A stretch of 10,521 bases of DNA from Candidatus Cloacimonadota bacterium. GTDB taxonomy: Bacteria > Cloacimonadota > Cloacimonadia > Cloacimonadales > TCS61. Where the stretch lies: NCBI GenBank assembly GCA_030628755.1, contig DAOVQH010000061.1, positions 1 to 10,521 on the forward strand, read 5' to 3'. Of this stretch, positions 6,412 to 10,521 are shown one piece after another (within the stretch, counting starts at the first letter, position 1; every line of letters begins with the position of its first letter). The position numbers and the translations under genes were made by a program. The notes below the pieces were generated by a model. It saw nothing but the letters and a program-made list of their open reading frames with translations, did not search any database and was not told the origin of the DNA.

Positions 6412-7512
6412 ATGTATAATAAAACCCGGAATATTTTATACCTCGGTACTTACCTTTTGGTAGGACTACTGCTTTTAAAGGTTGCAATCTATACTCAAAC
6501 GAACGAGATAATTTTCCCAGACCTTATCGGACAAGAGCTTCTCGATAGTTTGGTAGTCAATTATAAAACGAACACTGTTTTATCTTACGATAATGCAAGA
6601 GATACTTTATTTGCTAACATTTACAAACACAATGACAGCTTAACCTGTGTATACAGTGGATATACAATCTATTTAGACCCAGCACAAGACCCATCAACTT
6701 ATGCTTATACTAATGGCATTTCCACAGAACACACTTGGTCGCAAAGCAAAGGAGCTGTTGGTCAGGCTAAAAGCGATATGTATCACCTCTATCCCGTTAG
6801 ATCGGTAGTTAATTCTTCAAAAGGCAAAGATCCATTCGCTGAAATTCCAGACTCAGATACAGACAAATGGTATCGTATGGATTATTTTTTAGATACTATT
6901 CCTACTCAATTTATTAATGAATACAGCGAAAAAGATAATGATGTGGACATATTCGAGCCTTGTGAAGACCATAAAGGTAATGTGTCTCGTGCGTTGTTTT
7001 ATTTCTATACTATGTATAAGCATGAAGCAGACAGTTGTGATCCAGAATATTTTTAGTTACAAAAAAATGTATTATACCAATGGCACATTACTGAAGCGGT
7101 TGATTCAATGGAATGGTTTATAAATGATTTAATTGCTTCTTATCAAGGGGATAAGAAAAATCCCTTTATTTTGGATTCTTCATTGGTCAGACGAGCATAT
7201 TTTCATGATCACTCTGTAGAATTACAACCAACAAATGAGTTAAAATTAAAACAGTACTATCCCAACCCATCCAATTCTCAGACAACGATTCAGTATAGTT
7301 TAGCTTTGGATAGCAGAGTTATACTGAAGGTATATAATACATTAGGTCAAGAAATTAAGGCGCTTGTAGATAAGTTCCAGTCTTCAGGTATTCATGAAGT
7401 AATATGGGCTGGAAGAGATAATTCTTGGAAAAAAGTTCCCAGTGGAGTATACTTACTTAAATTTGGTGTAGGTGTATATACTGCAACCGAGAAGTTGTTA
7501 AAAGTGAGATAA
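6412..7512 (+). pseudogene. Endonuclease I (EndA/NucM-type) paralogue with T9SS tail, inactivated by an amber codon
   Basis: A single frame from ATG 6412 to TAA 7510-7512 is interrupted only by TAG at 7054-7056 (codon 215). The paralogue at 8392-9480 has CAG (Gln310) at the aligned position. The N-terminus (NKTRNILYLGTYLLVGLLLL) is a probable signal peptide; the nuclease core spans residues 31-265. The family motifs are damaged: EHTWSQS (106-112) instead of EHTWPQS, DMYHLYP instead of DMHHLYP, NSSKGKDPF instead of NSSRGNDPF, FEPCED instead of FEPRED, and FINDLI instead of VRNDKI. After the core comes a T9SS-type sorting domain (YYPNPSNSQTTIQY, then VPSGVYLLKF). No clear ribosome binding site precedes the start. 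An intact ancestor would have been a secreted, metal-dependent, non-specific nuclease. Suppression of the amber codon is possible but would not repair the other changes. Confidence 0.75.
6502..7206 (+). repeat. Diverged duplication of the nuclease core (partner 8767-9471)
   Basis: The two 705-base segments translate to 235 codons that align without a single gap. By hand I count about 43 differing codons, or about 82% amino-acid identity, with the stop codon in this copy facing a Gln codon in the other. The similarity stops abruptly on both sides. Upstream, this copy has a short signal peptide and the partner has a longer unique domain. Downstream, this copy has a sorting domain and the partner has its stop codon. 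Confidence 0.85.
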
Positions 7513-7692
7513 AATCCTTCTGAATAAGAAATTCAGTAATCTTATACCCTCGCAATCTCTTTCTCTATCTCAAATTCAATAGGCATTAAATTGCGCCCAT
7601 AACACCAGCATGTTGTCACCTACGCTGCTCAAGGATATCTAATGTAGAACTAACTTCCCTTAATTTTTTAGTCTTGTATCTAATTTTTTTAC
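7513..7692. other. Intergenic, no gene seen
   Basis: The only structure noted is a perfect six-base hairpin CTGAAT/ATTCAG (7520-7536) eight bases after the stop of the nuclease pseudogene. It has no T-tract, so it is not a convincing terminator. A less AT-rich patch around 7590-7640 (starting GCGCCCATAACACCAGC) contains CAGC/GCTG arms but does not meet attC criteria. Confidence 0.4.
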
Positions 7693-7721
7693 TTGACAAA
7701 CTGACATTTTTATATTAAAAT
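7693..7721 (+). promoter_or_regulatory. Strong sigma70-like promoter
   Basis: TTGACA (7693-7698) is a perfect -35 hexamer. Seventeen bases later comes TAAAAT (7716-7721), five of six matches to the -10 consensus. Transcription would start near 7728. The first open frame downstream is the 49-codon candidate at 7755; the intact nuclease gene starts about 660 bases further on. FCB-group bacteria often use a different promoter consensus, so this match may be fortuitous or of foreign origin. Confidence 0.45.
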
Positions 7722-7754
7722 ATTAATAGAAATAATGTATTTTTCAATTTTTTG

Positions 7755-7904
7755 ATGCTATTATTTAAAACAAAAGAGGTGATGATATTTGGGAGTATTA
7801 GTATCTGTAGTTTACTAAGTTCTTTTGTCAGTAATAGTGCAGTTTATTTAGCAAGTAGCATTAGAGAAAGAAATTACCACACTCTTCCCTTTTATTGTTC
7901 CTAA
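7755..7904 (+). CDS. Possible 49-residue membrane peptide
   Basis: The frame reads MLLFKTKEVMIFGSISICSL and continues through SFVSNSAVYLASSIRERN to TAA at 7902-7904. It has a short charged start, one hydrophobic stretch of about 25 residues and a basic C-terminal part. It begins about 27 bases after the predicted transcription start of the 7693-7721 promoter. An internal ATG at 7782 (giving 40 residues) has GAGG at 7776-7779, but the spacing of two bases is too short to be convincing. No known family is recognised. The surrounding DNA is full of gene remains, so this could equally be a chance frame or a fragment. Confidence 0.25.
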   Translation: MLLFKTKEVMIFGSISICSLLSSFVSNSAVYLASSIRERNYHTLPFYCS

Positions 7905-8186
7905 TGAAGTTGTATTAAAGTAAAGTCTTAAAAATTGAAAGTTTATTCCCCCTGAACCTGTAGTTTTCCCACTAATTCACCAGTATTTTGAATCTCTAGC
8001 AGTCTTTTCCTAATATTGTCAGTGTTAGAAAAAGTATCATTCTACCATTTATAGCTCAGGCTTATATACACTCGAGCTTCTGTCTATTATGAAAGATCCT
8101 AACCTTACGATAGTTCAATTTCATTGTTCATTATTGAGTATTCAATAGAATTTAGAAAAAGTATTGGTGGTTATCTGTAAGGTTCT
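7905..8186. other. Non-coding stretch, possibly more degraded gene remains
   Basis: All three forward frames are closed by frequent stops and I recognise no domain. Because a polA fragment begins right after it, upstream parts of that gene may have decayed here, but I could not align any of it with confidence. Confidence 0.3.
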
Positions 8187-8342
8187 GTAAATGATAATGT
8201 TTTGATGGAAGTCCCAGAAAATAAGAAGAATGAAAGGATATAATTGGTCAAGAATGTTATGGAACATTGTGTTAAATTTTCTGTGCCCCTTGTAGCAGAT
8301 GAAGGTTCAGGTAAAAATTGTGTAGAGGCAAGGGGATGGTAA
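8187..8342 (+). pseudogene. polA: Degraded C-terminus of DNA polymerase I (family A)
   Basis: The frame ending in TAA at 8340-8342 reads VNDNVLMEVPENKKNERI, an in-frame TAA (8241-8243), then LVKNVMEHCVKFSVPLVAD followed by EGSGKNCVEARGW. This follows, in order, the conserved end of PolA: the VHDE motif C with EVP after it, an acidic helix, LVK..ME..VKLSVPL, and the final D.G.G.NW.EA. Motif C has changed from HDE to NDN, removing the metal-binding Asp-Glu pair context, and the terminal Trp is Cys. With no upstream polymerase frame and an internal stop, this is a relic about 50 codons long. I base the assignment on recalled family motifs rather than a search. Confidence 0.6.
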
Positions 8343-8391
8343 AGTCCTTGATGTTATACCACATCTGAGAATTAACCAGAAGGGGGTAAAA

Positions 8392-9480
8392 GTGTTACGC
8401 AACATAGCAATAGTTCTAACCATTATAGCAACAGTTCTAACCATTGTATTATTGGCAGGTATGATAGGCTGTCCTTGCGTTCCTACCAAGTTTACGTTGT
8501 ATGTAAATAATCCCGATTCAGTATATGATTGCGATATATTTACAAACTATGGTGATGGATGGCGTGGTGTAGGTATAGCATATCATCTGTCCCTTACCAG
8601 GATAGGAAAAATTGAACAAAATGACAGAATTTATTTAAGGGCAGATATGCCCTGTGGGCCTAACCCCAGTTGGCGGACAGAAAGTGTTATAGACCATCGT
8701 ACCACTGATGAGTATATTTGGGATTTAACAGGTGCTGATTGGAGTGAAATAAATGGACCAAACGGTAATCAAACAATCTTCCCCAACCTCACCGGGCAAG
8801 AACTTATCGATAGCCTGATAGCCAATTATAAAACGAATACCGTTTTATCTTATGACAACGCAAGAGATATATTATTTGCTAACATTTACCAGCACAACGA
8901 TAGTCTGACCTGCGTATATACTGGATATACCATCTATTTAGACCCATCACAAGACCCATCAACTCATGCCTATAATAACGGAATTAGCACAGAACACACT
9001 TGGCCACAAAGCAAAGGTGCTGTTGGACAGGCTAAAAGCGATATGCATCATCTTTATCCTGTAAGGTCAGCTGTAAACTCTTCCAGAGGCAATGATCCAT
9101 TTGCTGAAAGTCCTGATGCAGATACAGATAAATGGTGGCGTCTGGATTATTATTTAACAACGATACCTACTGAATTTATCGATGAATACAGCGAAAAAGA
9201 TAATGATGCGGATATATTCGAACCTCGTGAAGACCATAAAGGCAATGTAGCTCGTGCTATGTTCTATTTTTATACTATGTATAAGCACGAAGCTGACAGT
9301 TGTGATCCAGAATATTTTCAGATACAAAAAGACGTATTATACCAATGGCACATTGATGATACGGTTGATTCATCGGAATCAGTTAGAAATGATAAAATTG
9401 CATCTTATCAAGGAGATAAGAAAAATCCGTTTGTTTTGGATTCTTCATTGGTTAGTCGGGCATATTTTCATAATCAATAA
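8392..9480 (+). CDS. Endonuclease I (EndA/NucM-type), probable lipoprotein, intact paralogue
   Basis: 362 residues from a GTG start, chosen because GGGGG (8382-8386) lies five bases upstream and the hydrophobic leader begins at once. Residues 5-26 are hydrophobic and end in LLAGMIGC, a near-lipobox (Met instead of Leu at -3) with Cys27 as likely lipidation site. Residues 28-125 form a domain I do not recognise, with Cys at 29, 47 and 88. The nuclease core (126-360) carries the conserved PF04231 motifs: EHTWPQS (201-207, Glu-His active site), DMHHLYP (217-223), NSSRGNDPF (229-237), FEPREDHKGNVARAMF (276-291), RND (332-334) and YQGDKKNPF (339-347). The expected activity is Mg-dependent, non-specific DNA/RNA cleavage in the periplasm or at the surface, for nutrient release or DNA degradation. 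Unlike its paralogue it has no T9SS tail. No clear terminator follows. Confidence 0.85.
   Translation: MLRNIAIVLTIIATVLTIVLLAGMIGCPCVPTKFTLYVNNPDSVYDCDIFTNYGDGWRGVGIAYHLSLTRIGKIEQNDRIYLRADMPCGPNPSWRTESVIDHRTTDEYIWDLTGADWSEINGPNGNQTIFPNLTGQELIDSLIANYKTNTVLSYDNARDILFANIYQHNDSLTCVYTGYTIYLDPSQDPSTHAYNNGISTEHTWPQSKGAVGQAKSDMHHLYPVRSAVNSSRGNDPFAESPDADTDKWWRLDYYLTTIPTEFIDEYSEKDNDADIFEPREDHKGNVARAMFYFYTMYKHEADSCDPEYFQIQKDVLYQWHIDDTVDSSESVRNDKIASYQGDKKNPFVLDSSLVSRAYFHNQ
8404..8445 (+). repeat. 21-base tandem duplication inside the signal sequence
   Basis: ATAGCAATAGTTCTAACCAT plus T (8404-8424) is followed directly by a copy with one changed base (8425-8445). It is in frame and encodes IAIVLTI then IATVLTI, adding seven hydrophobic residues to the leader of the intact nuclease. 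The single mismatch suggests a fairly recent slippage event. Confidence 0.9.
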
Positions 9481-10291
9481 CCAGTGAGTATGAATTACTA
9501 CCAAGAGGAGTCGAATTAAAATAAAACTATCCCATAGGTATTTAGATAACTGTTGTGGCAATCATTGCTGCCTAGACTGAAATTTCAACAAAAAAACTAT
9601 AATTATGAAATAAATTTTCTTATATATCAAAAAAATTGGCATAATTTCGACCAAATAAAATTGCACAAAAAAATATAACTCCTGTAAATACAACAATTTA
9701 CCTATTTTGGAATAATAATATGATGTGCTTCAAAAAGGAAATTTTTAACTTTTTAGGAAAAATTCTGAAACAATCTGGTGAAATGAAATTTGATGTTACT
9801 TCACTTTATATTCAGAAAAACTATGGTATGGCACTTGTAGCACTTGGATTCATAAACTTCATCTATCCAGATTAGCTACCCATTAAAACTTCGCCCCAAT
9901 AGTTTAGATAGAGTGAAGTTCATGATAGTCTTTAAGCACAATTGGATAATATCCTAATAAGGGTATTAGATTGCAACATGGCTTTTTATGATAATGCCCA
10001 AAGTCAAAGAATAAACAATATACTGTTTATTTACTTACTGTTTTTTGCTGGTTGGCTGATGCCTATTATTATGTACTAATATGTATATGTGATATCATAA
10101 ATAAGCCCCTATCCCCTGAAGGTGTGTGGTCTCATTATTTTTAGTAGGAACTTCTGATATTATATTGACAGGAAAAGGTGAAATTTGTTGAATTGAAAAA
10201 AATCTGTAATGTATTATAATAATTTTTAAGGTTTTCATTGTTTCAATATTTTAATAAATTACAAAATTATAATGGATTGTGGAGAAGCATA
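9481..10291. other. Long AT-rich intergenic region with two short doubtful frames
   Basis: No gene of normal size is present in about 810 bases. Two short forward frames exist: 9720-9875 (51 codons, starting MMCFKKEIFNFLGKILKQ and ending in hydrophobic ALVALGFINFIYPD) and 9978-10079 (33 codons with one hydrophobic segment, NNILFIYLLFFAGWLMPIIM). Neither has a good ribosome binding site, so I do not call them genes. A palindrome GCAAT-C-ATTGC lies at 9558-9568. Two mutually exclusive hairpins, GGATA/TATCC (9944-9954) and TAATATCC/GGGTATTA (9947-9968), precede the second frame. Confidence 0.4.
9850..9925. repeat. Long imperfect inverted repeat (18-base arms)
   Basis: TCATAAACTTCATCTATC (9850-9867) and GATAGAGTGAAGTTCATGA (9907-9925) are reverse complements apart from one extra G and one wobble position. 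The enclosed loop of 39 bases could form TAAAACT/AGTTTA pairing inside. The left arm lies at the end of the 51-codon frame. No T-tract follows. It could be the end of a small mobile element relic, a structured RNA or a decayed recombination site. Confidence 0.5.
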
Positions 10292-10322
10292 TTGAGTGAT
10301 ATGCTGAATAGTTCAGTATAAT
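10292..10322 (+). promoter_or_regulatory. Promoter with an inverted repeat in its spacer
   Basis: TATAAT (10317-10322) is a perfect -10 hexamer and TTGAGT (10292-10297) a four-of-six -35, spaced 19 bases apart. Between and across them, TATGCTGAA (10300-10308) pairs with TTCAGTATA (10312-10320) around TAG, with one G-T wobble. Transcription would start near 10329, giving a leader of about 24 bases before the ATG at 10353. A repeat in this position is a natural site for a repressor controlling the downstream gene. Confidence 0.4.
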
Positions 10323-10352
10323 ATATGTTAGAACGCACTAGAAGGGATATTT

Positions 10353-10521
10353 ATGCCAATCGAACGGATCAAATCCTTGAAAGATTTTGAAAAAAATATC
10401 GAGAAAACGGGCTATGTTTTAGAGTTTAATGTGTCATCCTTGCTGCAGAAACATGGTTGGAGTGTAATAAACAATAAATATTATATTGATGATGTTCAGT
10501 CAGCAGTTAGGGAAATAGATA
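10353..10521 (+). CDS. Probable PD-(D/E)XK-type nuclease, N-terminal part (3' end outside window)
   Basis: Fifty-six codons run to the window edge, starting at an ATG six bases after AGAAGGG (10340-10346). The fragment has VLEFNVSSLLQKHGW (residues 22-36), then SVINNKYYIDDVQSAVREID (37-56). A conserved Glu in a helix, the Gly-Trp pair, a strand ending in YY-DD, and an R-E-I-D motif are the pattern of many restriction-endonuclease-like proteins. In those, the Asp of EID is the first catalytic acid and is usually followed by hydrophobic residues and E-x-K. The second half of the active site lies beyond the window, so the call is provisional. Its accessory-region setting and possible own regulated promoter would fit a defence or stand-alone nuclease gene. 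Confidence 0.5.
   Translation, partial: MPIERIKSLKDFEKNIEKTGYVLEFNVSSLLQKHGWSVINNKYYIDDVQSAVREID

Noticed and set aside
6917..7123. Forward 68-codon frame overlapping the end of the nuclease pseudogene
   Set aside because: It is in a different frame from the conserved nuclease and the same shifted reading appears in the paralogue (9254-9487); it is a shadow of the shared coding sequence.
6412..7512. Programmed amber read-through or pyrrolysine insertion at 7054
   Set aside because: TAG ends the intact gene at 5678-5680, the aligned codon in the paralogue is CAG, and other conserved residues are also lost; a pseudogene is the simpler reading.
7597..7640. attC-like or structured patch around CCCATAACACCAGC
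   Set aside because: No R' box fitting GTTRRRY within a usual distance and only four-base complementary arms.
9978..10079. 33-codon single-span membrane peptide
   Set aside because: No ribosome binding site and too short in AT-rich DNA to separate from chance; mentioned only in the description of the gap.
1..10521. CRISPR array, tRNA, rRNA or transposase
   Set aside because: No regularly spaced repeats, no tRNA-like cloverleaf and no transposase motifs were seen on either strand.

Overview
The window looks like a piece of a Gram-negative chromosome from the FCB group (Bacteroidota/Ignavibacteria/Cloacimonadota-like lineages). The grounds are two C-terminal domains with the YPNP...N...TTI...Y..S signature of Type IX secretion (T9SS)/FlgD-like sorting domains, lipoprotein and Sec signal peptides, and a LolCDE-type envelope operon. 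No rRNA, tRNA or marker gene is present, so a finer placement would be a guess.

Positions 1-2415 are an ordinary compact operon: the 3' end of an FtsX-like ABC permease, a second full-length FtsX-like permease, and a LolA-like outer-membrane lipoprotein-sorting protein. The last two overlap by ATGA, and an intrinsic terminator is folded through the last stop codon. This part is less AT-rich and densely coded.

From 2416 on the DNA is AT-rich and loosely packed. A 650-base leader with several palindromes precedes a single large secreted protein (3065-5680): two beta-sandwich-like regions, a probable (alpha/alpha) glycosidase-like barrel and a T9SS tail. Its stop codon is followed after 21 bases by what I read as an integron attC site (5702-5836). 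Next comes a cassette-sized lipoprotein pseudogene (5860-6286) and a second, weaker attC-like element (6292-6348). This is the arrangement of integron gene cassettes without an integrase in view.

Positions 6412-9480 hold two paralogous endonuclease I (EndA/NucM, PF04231) genes whose cores align without gaps over 235 codons, about 82% identical by hand count. The first has a T9SS tail but an in-frame amber codon and lost conserved residues, so it appears dead. The second is intact, has a lipoprotein-like N-terminus and a 100-residue unique domain, and has no T9SS tail. Between them lie a strong sigma70-like promoter, a possible 49-codon membrane peptide and a degraded C-terminus of DNA polymerase I.

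The last kilobase is mostly non-coding, with one long imperfect inverted repeat, and ends in the start of a probable PD-(D/E)XK nuclease gene behind a promoter that carries an inverted repeat. Overall, positions 2416-10521 read as an accessory region with cassette capture, gene duplication and active decay.
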